Source: Phoronis australis
Lineage: Eukaryota > Phoronida > Phoronidae
DNA length: 21,447 nucleotides
Reading direction: 5' to 3'
Assembly: GCA_002633005.1 (NCBI GenBank)
Contig: NMRA01000003.1
Coordinates: forward strand, 756,218 to 777,664
In this document: positions 1-9,903 of the stretch, piece after piece
How positions within the stretch are numbered: position 1 is the first letter of the stretch
Layout of the letters: each line of letters begins with the position of its first letter
The notes under the pieces: generated by a model
What the model saw: only the letters and a program-made list of their open reading frames with translations
Told to the model about the DNA's origin: nothing
Databases searched by the model: none
Position numbers and translations under genes: made by a program

Positions 1-17
1 GGGGGGGGGGGGGGGGG
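1..17. repeat. Poly-G homopolymer at window edge
   Basis: Seventeen consecutive G residues open the window. A pure G run at the very edge could be a genuine homopolymer, a G-quadruplex-prone tract, or an assembly or read-end artefact. It directly abuts the first copy of the 139-base tandem repeat, so the array may continue beyond the edge. Confidence 0.9.
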
Positions 18-40
18 TTGAGCGGTTTGGGATTATACCC

Positions 41-440
41 AGAGAACTGGATTTCAATGAAACTTGGCACTGAGGTACATGATGACATTGCGCCAGCACG
101 ATTTGATTCTCGGGCAGGTTCCACCCGTCCAGTGCCTCCCAGTTGCCATTTTGGGAAAGAACATTTCTGGATGACATATAGAGATCTGATGGACAGGTTG
201 TAATGAAACTCGACACAGAGGTATGTGATGTCAGTGTACTGGCATCATTTAATTTCCAGGTGGATTCGACTACAGCAATACCATAACTCGGGGCTTCTCA
301 AATTTCCGTATGACATCTAGAGAACTTATTGACGGGTTTCAATGAAACTTGACTCGGAAATATATGATGACAGTGGGAAAGCACCATTTGATTTTCAGGC
401 AGATTGGAGTACTGCAGCACCTCCTAATGGCCCCTAGAAA
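41..440. repeat. Three diverged 139-base tandem repeats
   Basis: The anchor AGAGA(A/T)CT recurs at 41, 180 and 319, an exact 139-base spacing each time. Within each copy the same landmarks follow in order: AATGAAACT, a GAGGTA/GAAATA block, TGATG(A/T)CA, and a (G/C)ATTTGAT or CATTTAAT block. Copies 1 and 3 resemble each other more than copy 2. The third copy fades out near 430-440. The unit length is not a multiple of three, so a tandemly repeated protein domain is unlikely. Short open frames here (for example 18-203) do not persist across copies. Best read as an old minisatellite-type or transposon-internal tandem array. Confidence 0.8.
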
Positions 441-639
441 CATATCGTTTGCGATGCACCGTGTGCGCATGTCAACGCCACAGCGTTGCTCTTATTATTT
501 GCTGTTGTTGTTATTTAGGTTTTTGGAGTCTGCCTCTCTGTGTGCCAAACTCAGCTTAATTATAAGAATCGACTTCAGTATACCACGACTAACGTTGATT
601 TTCAAACGTCTCTGATTACTGTGATGCCCTCTACAGGCT

Positions 640-1075
640 CAAATTGTCAGAACGTCCCAAATTCCCACAACTTCAAAATTGTGACAATTTGAGTCAGGGC
701 TGCAGGTCCAAATTGTTACAAGCTCTCAAATTGCGACAAGAATTTCAAGTGCGCGTGACAATTTGGGTCTGTGGTGTAGCATAGATCCAAATATGTAGTA
801 CATATCCAAGTTGTCACAGCAGCCCAAATAGTCACAATAACGTAAGCTGTGTTACTCTAGGAGAATTTTATAGCTAAAATGATTGGATGTTGAACCCAAA
901 AGGGCGTGGTTTCCTCATTACACTGTTTTGTTTGAAACTGATATCTACCGGATGTTGCAGTGGTAGTGGATCACAGTTGAATGTCGTGACAAGGCACGTT
1001 TATGGTCTCTTTATAAATGCGCGCATCACGTGGTGGCAGTTGACAATTTGGTCACTCTGTCAGTGTGACAAATGG
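640..1075. repeat. Two-orientation cluster of CAAATTGTCACA-like motif
   Basis: A 12-13-base motif close to CAAATTGTCACA occurs repeatedly. Forward copies lie at 640-650, 658-670, 708-720, 726-740, 806-819 and 824-838. Reverse copies (TGACAATTTG) lie at 681-691, 755-767 and 1041-1050, with a weaker one at 1065-1074. At 676-690 a forward and a reverse copy fuse into a perfect 15-base palindrome, AAATTGT-G-ACAATTT. Spacing is irregular. The cluster contains no convincing ORF. It could be the sub-terminal repeats of a DNA transposon or a clustered protein-binding site; the sequence does not decide. Confidence 0.6.
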
Positions 1076-1341
1076 TGTATCTTTGCATCCATCCCCACCA
1101 AAATTTGACTTTGGTTTACGAAAATGCAATTAGCAGCGAGTTTGTTTCTTTTAGTAACTTAGTACAAGCATCAACTGGGTTTATTCCTCACTCTCCCCTT
1201 TGTGTTCGTGATATCTTACTTCATGTATTGTGTGTGTAGCCTTCTTCTATTGCGTGAAGGTAATTAGCGCACCGAGTAGGCTTACCATCTGTGATACACT
1301 TGTGCTGTATTGGTCTCGTTTAATTCTGTCTTAGTTTAAAA

Positions 1342-1396
1342 TGTTCTGTTTGATCATAGACTATATTTGTCTATAATCTATGGTTTGATTAGAACA
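1342..1396. repeat. Imperfect inverted repeat
   Basis: The left arm starts TGTTCT at 1342 and ends CATAGACTATA (1355-1365). The right arm runs TATAATCTATG (1372-1382) and ends AGAACA (1391-1396). The inner stem pairs over about 11 bases with one mismatch around a 6-base loop, and the outer TGTTCT/AGAACA pairs again. No other function is visible. The sequence between this and the hAT remnant shows no gene. Confidence 0.6.
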
Positions 1397-1672
1397 GAGA
1401 TCCGTCATGTTACAGCCCCTAACCATGCGCGCCACCAGGGGGGCGGCAACTCAACCTGGGATTCCCACCACGGAAATGAAAAGGCCAACAACTAGGGGGC
1501 TTAGGTTGGGTTTCAACAGAAAACAATGATATTCCCCTCTCCCCATCTTCCAAACCAATAGACCAATATAAGAAAACCATGAACTAAGACATTTTGAAAC
1601 TCGTTGACCGTATTTGAGTAGGCACAACAGACACGCCCTTTGGAAATTGGTAGGTTGCCAATCTGCTTATTT

Positions 1673-2215
1673 GACTTCATCGTGAACTTTGCAACAGAGT
1701 ATAAGCTCCTTTAACATTTAATAGGGATAACGATTAGCCTAAACTGCAGGCGCGGGCAGGGAGTGTCGACATCATCAAACCGTATACGATGGCCGAAGAG
1801 ACCAAATTGGTGAATGCAGGCATTTTGAATAACCAAGTCCACGATATAGTACTTTGCTGTAGCTAAGGCGAAAAAGGTCAAAGTCTCACCAACCACACCA
1901 AGGATTTGCGGTTACCTGCAATCGCGCAAGCAGTGTTGCTTCGGCTACCCTCGAGGTGTACTGCCGAATAAACGTTGCGATCCCCTTTGTTGCTCATGTG
2001 ACCCCTCAAGTTGACCTGAACGTACTCCAGATAAATGAGAAGGCGTTAAAGTTGTCAGCATTTGGAAATTCAGGTAGCTGTCGACGATGTCACGGAAACA
2101 CACTGACCTGTCACTTCCGGAAAACTTCAACCAAGAACTGCAGCGTTGGAAGTTGAAATTCTGACTCGAGTGCCCGAGGAGGAATGGCCTTATTAGCATC
2201 GTTGAAGCAATGTTC
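1673..2215 (+). pseudogene. Decayed hAT-superfamily transposase fragment
   Basis: I see five successive peptide blocks in the order expected for the C-terminal half of animal hAT transposases of the ZMYM1/P52rIPK-like type, but they jump between all three + frames. From 1673: DFIVNFATEYKLL, then a stop and HLIGITISLN. From 1744: LQARAGSVDIIKPYTMAEET, matching the family's LQGR..DI.KAY..AEE region. From 1862: AKAKKVKVSPTTPRICG, matching the VSPTTPRICGRQ.HR signature. From 1953: EVYCRINVAIPFVAHV, matching the YYR..IPFLDH motif, and later NEKALKLSAF. From 2105: DLSLPENFNQELQRWKLKF, a stop, then LECPRRNG. At least three frameshifts and two internal stops make it non-functional. The terminal dimerisation region is missing; the 77-base duplicated repeat begins right at the break. 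Family placement rests on recalled motif order, not on a search. Confidence 0.75.
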
Positions 2216-2217
2216 AT

Positions 2218-2354
2218 GGGCAGCGCCGCACTGAAAAAAATGGAGGGGCTATAGCCCCCAGCCCCCCTGTGGTGCACCGCCCAAAGACTATGATGGGCTG
2301 CGCAGCACTGAAAAAAATTCGGGGGCTATTAGCCCCCAGCCCCCTATGGTGGTG
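2218..2354. repeat. Duplicated 77-base GC-rich hairpin repeat
   Basis: Two tandem copies begin at 2218 and 2295 (period 77). Both read GGGC(A/T)GCGC(C/A)GCACTG, then a run of A residues, then a near-palindrome around GGGGCTATAGCCCC (2234-2249, with a counterpart at 2311-2327), then CAGCCCCC and TGGTG. Each copy can fold on the GGGGCTA/TAGCCCC stem. The pair abuts the broken 3' end of the hAT remnant, so it may be a separate small element inserted there or part of the same mobile element's end. Confidence 0.75.
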
Positions 2355-2934
2355 AAAGAGGTTTTTTACAAATATCCATGTGGTGTTAATTAAGGTGCTT
2401 GCGTCATAAGAAATTTCACAGAAACCTCTATACGAGTGAGGAAACACTGTCCTCCTTAGGGCCGGCTCTCTGACGAATAGCTACGATCTGAGTTGCCTGC
2501 CTCAAGTGAACCATAACTGAGCTGAAAGCTTACGTCAAGGTGTGAAAATGCGACATCAGTGGAATGAACTGGCCGCAACTCCAGTCATTCAATTGTATTG
2601 TTCTGGCCTTGGCATGAGCTGTGAGCTGAGCTGTGATTCACTTGAACCAAGCACCTCAGCTGGTACATGTAGCTACCATTCTGCGCTGGCCCTTTGTTCT
2701 TCTGAATATCATAATTCACTGTGGGGGAGAAATTGACTCAGATGAAGTCGCCATCTTCAGTTTGCCAAGAAAAACTTAAGCTAGAAAACTAGATCTGAGC
2801 AGGGTTGCGTTCGAGTAAAAGTACACTCTCTTCTATGGCTCAGATTCCCGTTAGACATTCAAAATCTGTAGCCCAAAATATGTGTTAAAAATGATACGCT
2901 AATTAATTTTGATTACAACTCGTACGTGTAACAC
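2355..2934. other. Intergenic stretch without recognised gene
   Basis: Reading frames here are short and interrupted on both strands; the longest is 64 residues at 2542-2736 with no recognisable domain. I see no RNA gene, repeat or promoter that I can support. Confidence 0.6.
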
Positions 2935-3055
2935 CTGTGCGACCTTCAGGGGTTGGAATTTCCCCTCTTTTAGGAGGATTTCCTCTTTTTGATTTCGATT
3001 TCCTCTTACTTGATTTCAGTTTCCTCGTTTTTTCATCTCTTTTTATCATTATTTT
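2935..3055. repeat. Pyrimidine-rich tract with TTTCCTCTT-like units
   Basis: The + strand is strongly pyrimidine-biased, with several related units (TTTCCCCTCTTTT, TTTCCTCTTTTTG, TTTCCTCTTACTTG, TTTCCTCGTTTTTT). The minus-strand reading is a lysine/arginine/serine-rich low-complexity peptide, a consequence of composition and not evidence of a gene. Polypurine/polypyrimidine tracts of this sort are common simple-sequence features and can form triplex DNA. Confidence 0.55.
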
Positions 3056-3255
3056 GACCTTATTCACGCAAAAACGTTTATCCCAGTTAAATTTTACAAC
3101 AGAAAAAATATTTCTATTACGCAAGGCTATTTGAGGAATGATACATAACCTGTAAAATTGTTGTAATTGGTCATACCTAGCCCTGCACCTTTGATATTAG
3201 TAAAACGAGTTGTTCACATTGGGAATGTACTACCTTAACGACTGACGCGCTATTG

Positions 3256-3297
3256 GATCCCACCCCCCTTTTTGAAATTAGATACTTCCCCTGGGCC
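3256..3297 (-). repeat. Possible relic end of the GGATCC-type MITE
   Basis: The stretch reads GGATCCCACCCCCCTTTTTG followed by AAATTAGATAC and CCCCTGG. In reverse complement this resembles the left end of the element at 18783-18936 (CAGGGGTGGATCCAAG, then TTTAAAAGGGGGGTCGGATC). The second end is not convincing, so if real this is a truncated copy in the opposite orientation. Sequence 3298-4094 holds no recognisable gene. Confidence 0.35.
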
Positions 3298-4094
3298 AAA
3301 CTTGTTATGCGCATGCTAACAATGCTTTCATCTTTACTTCGTTTAAAGGACACTAAACCTTGTTTCGGTTATTTCAAGGAATTCTAGTTCTGTCATCTTC
3401 TAATGAATCATTTGAACATTTAAAAAACCAGGATTCAAGTAAAAATTCATACTCTCTGAGTCGATATTAGGCTTTTTGGTGGGAGGTGTTTTCCTGCAGT
3501 TGTGTAGCTCGCCTAAAGCGTAGTCCACGCTTAACCGTTTAGCTGATTTTGTAAGGAGTTTTCAAATTTTACTCCAAACTTTTTAAGGTTATAGAGGTTT
3601 ACAGAGAATTCAGAAACCCCGACAAGAAAGACGTTTTCAATATCTGTCAATAGACCAAAACCGGCGGGCTTGGTATCCTTGTAAGAACCCATTTAGGAGA
3701 AAACATTAAGGGACGCTGTGTAAGTCGGCCAAAAAGTATTCAAAACGAAAACTGACGCAATTATGTTTATGGTGCTCATTGTGAGGCTCTGCATTTACTC
3801 ACATTTAAAAAAAATAAAAAGTGCAACAAATCCGGGCCTCAAACCAAAAATCAACTTAATTTAGGGGATTTAAAGCGGGCGTCAATCCGCCCGGCCGTTC
3901 ATCCCAAAAACGATTATTGATTTAGATGTTTTACCGTTATGAAATTTATCTCAAATTATACCTCGGCCAAACTGAATGTGATTTCAGATTTTCGAAAGAA
4001 CTGACAGTTCGTTATTTCATTGGAACACGCCAATGACCTGAAATTTTATTAGCTTGGTCTAAAGAAATGAACAGACTGTGAGCTCAGAGATCAC

Positions 4095-4162
4095 TTTTGA
4101 ACTCAGTAAGGAACAAAACGAAATCAAGTTTTTAACGGTGAGTGGCCTAAATCAAAAGTTGT
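4095..4162 (+). repeat. Dispersed sequence, copy 1 (related to 21005-21073)
   Basis: The core GGTGAGTGGCCTAAATCAAA at 4137-4156 differs at two positions from GGTAAGTGGTCTAAATCAAA at 21043-21062. The preceding 40 bases also align with small gaps: TTTTGA, T(C/G)AGTAA, GA(A/G)ATCAA and AA(C/T)GGT. Similarity stops after about 70 bases on either side. A dispersed repeat fragment is the simplest reading. In copy 2 the core straddles a putative exon/intron border immediately after an ATG; here the equivalent triplet is ACG. Confidence 0.5.
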
Positions 4163-4257
4163 TTTTACAGAAAACACGGTTTTATTGCAGCTTTACGGGT
4201 TTTATTGAGTCTAGAAATGATTTATTTACTCGAGAAGAAGTGAAAGATAGCTATCTG

Positions 4258-5028
4258 TTTCATTCCTGGTAGATTGAGTTTCTTGTCTATGGCTAGCCAA
4301 AGCGGATAAAATTCCAGGACACAAATCTTCTATTCAATAATTAAAATCTCTTCAGGGCCAAAATATAATCTCAAAACCAGAATTTATCATGCCAGGACCT
4401 ATAACTTATCACGTCAGGGCAGAAAATGTATCACGCCAGGATAGAAAATTTATCACGCCAGGACATAAAATTAATCACGCCTGGACTAAATTTCACGCCA
4501 AGACAAAATTTCATGCCAGGAGACCAATTATCCGCAAGCACGTGACCACGAACGTGAGGCGATCGGTTGAGTTCAGTAAAACCAAATGCACATTGGCTTC
4601 TGTTGTAAAACGTGTAAGAGACATCAGAAATCCAACCTCAGCATTGCCACGATGATACTGTGACTGTCGTCGGGGAACGCTTAATACTAGTGTATACGTA
4701 GCACCGACGTCATCTCTTTGAGGAGTCACGTGCTTGTGGATAGTTACGTGGTCACCTGGCAGGAAATTTTTCTGGTGTGGTGTGAAGTTTTCCTGATCTG
4801 TTAAATTTTCTTTCCTGGCATGTTACATTTTCGGTCCTAACGTCATACAAAACGGTCCTGACGTGATAAATTTTGTTCTTTGAGTTGTTTTTTTTTGGTC
4901 GCGCAGAGTGAAAATAATGCTTTGGACTGTTTTTTAATAGAAAATTTATGTCCTGGATTTTTTTCTGCTTTGGTTTTCCATACTTGTCAAGACAGGTTAA
5001 TTTCAGTCCCCAAGCCAGTAGGACATGA
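4258..5028. mobile_element. Foldback-type element with tandem-repeat arms
   Basis: The two halves are inverted copies of each other. Clear outer matches are CCAAAGC followed by TCCAGGACA and TTCTATT (4299-4337) against the reverse complement of 4929-4978. Inside the left arm (4374-4521) about seven units of a 22-base repeat (consensus near AAAATTTATCACGCCAGGA) run in tandem. The right arm (about 4750-4880) carries related units in inverted orientation. Nearest the centre, GCACGTGACCACG (4537-4549) pairs with CACGTGC (4728-4734) and CGTGGTCAC (4746-4754). The middle, about 4560-4720, is unique. Open frames here (88 residues at 4389, 95 on the minus strand at 4752) are made of the repeat and show no transposase. 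This matches nonautonomous foldback elements. Weaker similarity may extend the ends to 4258 and 5028; the surest ends are about 4285 and 4992. Confidence 0.75.
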
Positions 5029-8000
5029 GAAAATGACACGCGATTTATTGTAACCGATTTTATTCAAACAATCCACAAGAACGCAATGACGATGTTTTGG
5101 GAGAACAATTTAGTACTCCTTTGAAAAATGATGCTTTTGATACGTATAGAGCATCGTTTGTAGCGATTTGATAGCTTCAATACATATAAAGAATTATCAA
5201 CGATGCTATACACTCTCTGGGACACGTACAGCCTCCCAAAAGAGTGTCAGTTCTTACCCGGGAAAAGGACTAGATATACCCATATGCAATCAGTAAAGCG
5301 GTGCTCTACTGATGTGGACGTTTTAAAGTTTTAATATTCAATAATAAGATGCCATCCTATTATCAACACTTTGTGCTTAAAACTCACGGAAAAGTAATAC
5401 AATGTATTTGAATCTCCACGTCCTTGTACCCTCGCCGTCATACCACGACGGAAAAACGGGCTTAAAGGAAATGAGCAACGCAGGTTTTCAGACGATATCC
5501 TATTTTTGAAACGATGGTGTCCGACAAGGCTTGTAGAAATATATGACTTGTCAGTTTTTATGTACATTTAATGGTTAAGATTTTGCTTTTATCTATTTCC
5601 ATGTGTAATAAAATGGCATTTTTGTTGAAATCTTGTGAAAATATGACACAGGCGTAACCAAGAGTCAATAACCTGCTCGTGTGGCGTTTTGAATGAATTT
5701 GTAGTTTGAGTGACTATCATTGTTTCCCAATTGAGCTTTAAGTGGTACAAAGAGGTTTAAAATTTTCAAACATTATAATTGTACTCCTTGATTATTTGAA
5801 ATATCAAACACGTGTTATTCCGTTATATTAGAATATTTCTCACAGGAACTGTCATGCTGTACAGCCTATCGTTATCCGTAATGCGGTGGATTTTTTATGG
5901 TAATCGGTGGTATGAAAGTCTAAGTACATATTAGTGGTTATTTGTGTTGAAACGGCATGAAAATTTTCAACATAGTCAATAATCAGATGGTTGTAATGGC
6001 GCATTAGCTTGATAGAGTTTGGTTGAATTTGTAACGGACCACTTCTTCCTGTTATAACGCAAAAAACCTACTGTGATTTGAATCACCCGGTAGGTAATAT
6101 CTCTGTGATATCGCTCAATTTGAAAGGTAAATAATCCAAAGGGTTAGCTTGATTAACCGAGATATCTCAAATTATGTCCGATTATTGAGTAAAAAATAGG
6201 AAATTGGCTCTGTTAAGCATGTCAGTGCGATAACACTTTTGATTTCCTCTTAATTTTCTGGCTTACGCGTTAACAATAATCTTCGGCCGTTCGATTTTTT
6301 GAAAAGGAAATAAATTGGCGCATTCTCTTGGGCTATTTCTGTCGTTGAATCTATTCTATATGATGTATATGATATGAAATAGCAATTAGGTAGCTCGAAA
6401 TGATCCGAAATCTAAATACATTTGGTTTCCCTCATTTCCGCCTTTTCCAGTGTGGTCAAACCAGTTGTAGCCTCAAGGGCTAGAATAAATGTTTGCGCAT
6501 TGAGAATGAGTACTTAAATGACGTAAAAATTTTTCATGTCTTTAAGATGAATAACGAGTTGCTTCATTTTTAAACGTCTGCAAAGGGCACGTGCTTTTAC
6601 TGACACAAGTCTTGTGACGGTTATTTAAATCGCAGTAATCATATTATTACGGTAGGGTTATTGTAGCTTTGCACCAGAAATTTATCCACGAAGATTTGTA
6701 TAAAAAGTGAGCACCGGTGCATTTCTTTCATAAATTTCGAAAACGTGTCAGACGTTTTTTGTGAGAAATCGTCAAACTGAGTCACCGGTGTGCGTATTGT
6801 TTTCATACCCTTGTTTTAAGTAACCGTAAATTTTTTATATACTGGCAACTTAAATAATTCATTCTGTACGGTTTCCATGTAATCTTTCTGTTTTTTTGTG
6901 TTCTCAAGAGCAGCTGCGATCGTCAAAGACGATTGTAGTCGTTTCAAAGTGCGCTAATTGCTTCATTGAACTGATAATATAGCAGGACGCAGGTGGGGGA
7001 AACTTTGGAGCCTAGTTAGAGCACCGCAACAATACGTGCTCTTTAAAAGCTTTTTGTCATACATTTATTACACGTATAAGTATGACTAAGTATACATTCG
7101 ATTGTTTGACAGTTTATTTAAATCTCGTCAGTGGGAGTTAAAGAGGCACGTGGTTTTATATAGTTTCAGGTGCAAGAGTTGTTGTATTCTATTGGAAATG
7201 TCAAAACAGTGAATCTCCTTACGTCCACTCTTAAATTTGAAACGTTCGGACGAAGATATCGAGATAAATAAATGAATATTACAGCTAGTGGGCCTGCCAA
7301 GTAGTAGATACAGACGACGATACCCAAAATTCTTTATTTTAATCCAAAATTTGCTTTGCATTACGTTACAAAATGCAATATGTGTCTTGGTATTAAACAG
7401 GATGCTGCAATGAGAAGTCCAATTCAGTACATTGGTATAGATCTATGTGTTGACTCAAGAACCGTGAAATGAACGATGGGAAAAGCGAATCTGAATTGGT
7501 TTTCTGTAATATGTTTGATTAACTTAGTTAATAAGCCGATAACGCCTGGACCCGTGTTATAATAAGTCCATTAATCGGCCTCTAGAAAACCTTCATGAAA
7601 CAGGTAAATAGTCGCTTCATCAGCTGCGTCAATATCTCACCTGGTGATAATAAACGCGCCACCAAGGTCATTTCTGTGGTCACTATCACGTGACTTGGAC
7701 AAATGGGGTCCCATTGAACACGAAATGTCAGGTGTCCTGAAACATTTTACCGGCGGGCAAAACGTAAAAATCTCATGTCGAATTACAAAGCAACAGCTAC
7801 TTCACACGCCAATGTCTTTTCAAGTTTAGAGATCCATTTTTAGATGCATTGTAGATTTTTCCAAAGTTGCACGGCTTAATTTATAACTCCAAAATGAAAA
7901 TATTCGATTTTTCAAACACGAAAATTAAGAGGATATCGGTAACATTAGATGAATTTTAGTTCGGAATTTGCAACTTTGAATTGTTGTTTGAGTACATTTA

Positions 8001-9700
8001 TTCTGAGTATGAGTTCGTAACATCACCCATGTATGAAAGATTTTTTTTTATAAAAGCTGCTAGTTCAAGTCACTGAAATGCAGCTCCATTTTGTTTCTGT
8101 TCGACTTCGTTACCGCTGAGTCGAGTTATTATTCTAGACTTAAAACCATAACAGTTAGTGAGCTTGAATCCACCTTTAATCAGAGTTGAAAAGAAAGTGC
8201 TGGCTGTAGTCCTGATTTCTGACCTCCGACCCTGACAGCGAGCACGCTCAGCCTCAAAGCTGTGTGTTCTGTGCAAATGCACATTTTTAAAATTGTAAAA
8301 TCTTCAACTTTCAGCCTATTTTCAAGATTCATTTATCCTTTTTAATTTGAAAAAAATTAACATATATAGTGGTTATGCTTGACAGGACTCTTTTAGGTGT
8401 TGTAATTTTGATAGTGTGTTCAGTCATTGGTCAATATTTAAAGAAATGTGATACATTTAGTTCAATAATACTTATTTATTGTTCTATACAAATAACGGAT
8501 TGTAAAGATAAGATAAAATGTTGTAATTTCTACACGACCACAGTTTCAAGTTACAAATATTTCAAATTTCAATTTTATTATGTTTGTGGTACTTATGTTG
8601 GTAACGAGAACGAGGGTGATTGGTAACGCGATATAACTGGAATTTGAGTGCACGACTTCCGAATTATCATTCGGATTTGGAAATGAAAATGTTAGATAAA
8701 AAACTTTTATAAGGAAAATTGCTGAAATGCCCATTAACGATAATAGCACATCCAAACCAGGGCATTATTTCTTCCCCCGTTGACACGTACTTGTACGGAA
8801 GTTAAACGGCTTTCATTTTGTAGTTCACTAACGTTTTTAATGAAGCGCTGCTGTTTCAAGTGAAATTATTTAACAATGATTGGCTAAATCAACATCAATT
8901 GACCGGAGCGATAATGTCCAGTTATCAAAACGTGAGACGCAGTTAAAATCCCTTGAGAACATTTTCATTTTCCTGGTCTATTAAATCTCATTCGGCCCGC
9001 GAAACAGTTCACCTTCAACAGAGTCAAATCGGGGTTTATGTGCTATTAGGCAAGTCAATAGACATGTCGAAACACCATCTGGTATTGGAATTTTTTTGGA
9101 AACTTTAATACATAACGGGTCAGCAGGTTTGTTACTGTCACGAGCTATAACTTTACGTCCGTTGCCAGGCGATGCTTTGACTTCATTTTTTATTGTTTTA
9201 ACGATCCCATAAAGAAAATTTTATCGGCATAAGCAGCTTTCGTGGTGCTTTAAGTAAGTTTATTCGATTACAGTTTATTTTTATTTGGCGTTACTTTTAT
9301 TTATAAAAATACGACACTTAATTTAAGGCGACAGATACAACCACCAATGTAACTTTGGTATTACACTTAAAAGTCAGAATAACAATGTAACGTGTTCCTT
9401 CACCTATATATTTTAGTTTAACCCTTGCATAAGAGGCCTACCGTAGCAGTGTTCTGTAAATCAATCGCCTGGCTCAAGTCAATACCATTTCCTATGAACA
9501 ACACTCCAAATTGTTGCTACCGAGAAAGTGAAAGACATCGTAATTTTTTGCATTGCCTTCAAGCACCTAGCGAAGTAACAATCAAAAATCGACTGGTTAT
9601 TATTTTAAAACTAGTTGACTTTTTCGTGTAAGCTCTTGGTTTGATAAGTTGTAGCTCAAAATTAACGTAATCGTATTATTTTTTTATTCCCGCCGTAGAT
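5029..9700. other. Long AT-rich intergenic stretch, no gene seen
   Basis: No frame on either strand exceeds about 85 residues, and none resembles a known domain or an exon with convincing splice borders. Small palindromes occur (6067-6094; CACCGGTG at both 6713 and 6783), but I recognise no transposon, RNA gene or long repeat. The stretch could hold distal regulatory DNA of the downstream homeobox gene; the sequence alone gives no way to tell. Confidence 0.55.
6067..6094. repeat. Small two-part hairpin
   Basis: GTGATT-TG-AATCAC (6073-6086) is flanked by CCTAC (6067-6071) and GTAGG (6090-6094), giving an 11-pair stem interrupted by an asymmetric T/CCG bulge. It is too short for a microRNA precursor and not backed by a terminator or RNA context. 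It may be part of an old element end. Confidence 0.5.
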
Positions 9701-9701
9701 C

Positions 9702-9709
9702 ATGCAAAT
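9702..9709 (+). promoter_or_regulatory. Exact octamer ATGCAAAT (POU-type site)
   Basis: ATGCAAAT is the canonical octamer bound by POU/Oct factors. It lies about 215 bases upstream of the TATA box at 9924, a distance compatible with a proximal promoter element. An 8-base match can occur by chance, so its value rests on the neighbouring CCAAT, TATA and splice donor. Confidence 0.35.
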
Positions 9710-9903
9710 GCAGTTCAAATGACAAACGGTTTCGATTTTATTACCATGCTAAGCTCTTGTAAGCTCATTTCTTGGTGCTAAGTACTTATTTCGTTCAAAA
9801 CATGCCCTGCATCGCCTGGAATGGGTATTTAGTGATAGTCTATAATAGTATAAAGCAATACTCCACGCGCACAGATTCGCCTGCGTCAGCCTGGAGATGG
9901 CTT

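Noticed and set aside
640-1075. Motif cluster considered as a CRISPR-like array
   Set aside because: Repeats are short, variable, in both orientations and irregularly spaced, and the surrounding genome is animal.
1945-2277. 110-residue minus-strand ORF
   Set aside because: It is the antisense shadow of the hAT transposase relic and the 77-base repeat; the coding signal is on the + strand.
2903-3124. Lys/Arg/Ser-rich minus-strand ORF resembling a basic nuclear protein
   Set aside because: It is a by-product of the pyrimidine-rich tract; no start context, splice site or conserved domain.
4389-4655. 88-residue + ORF with repeated motif
   Set aside because: The peptide repeats arise from translating the 22-base tandem units of the foldback arm; the mirrored 95-residue minus ORF at 4752-5039 comes from the other arm.
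5130-5215. Possible inverted repeat around GTATAG...GCATCG
   Set aside because: The arms match only over short gapped stretches and the loop is long; not distinguishable from chance.
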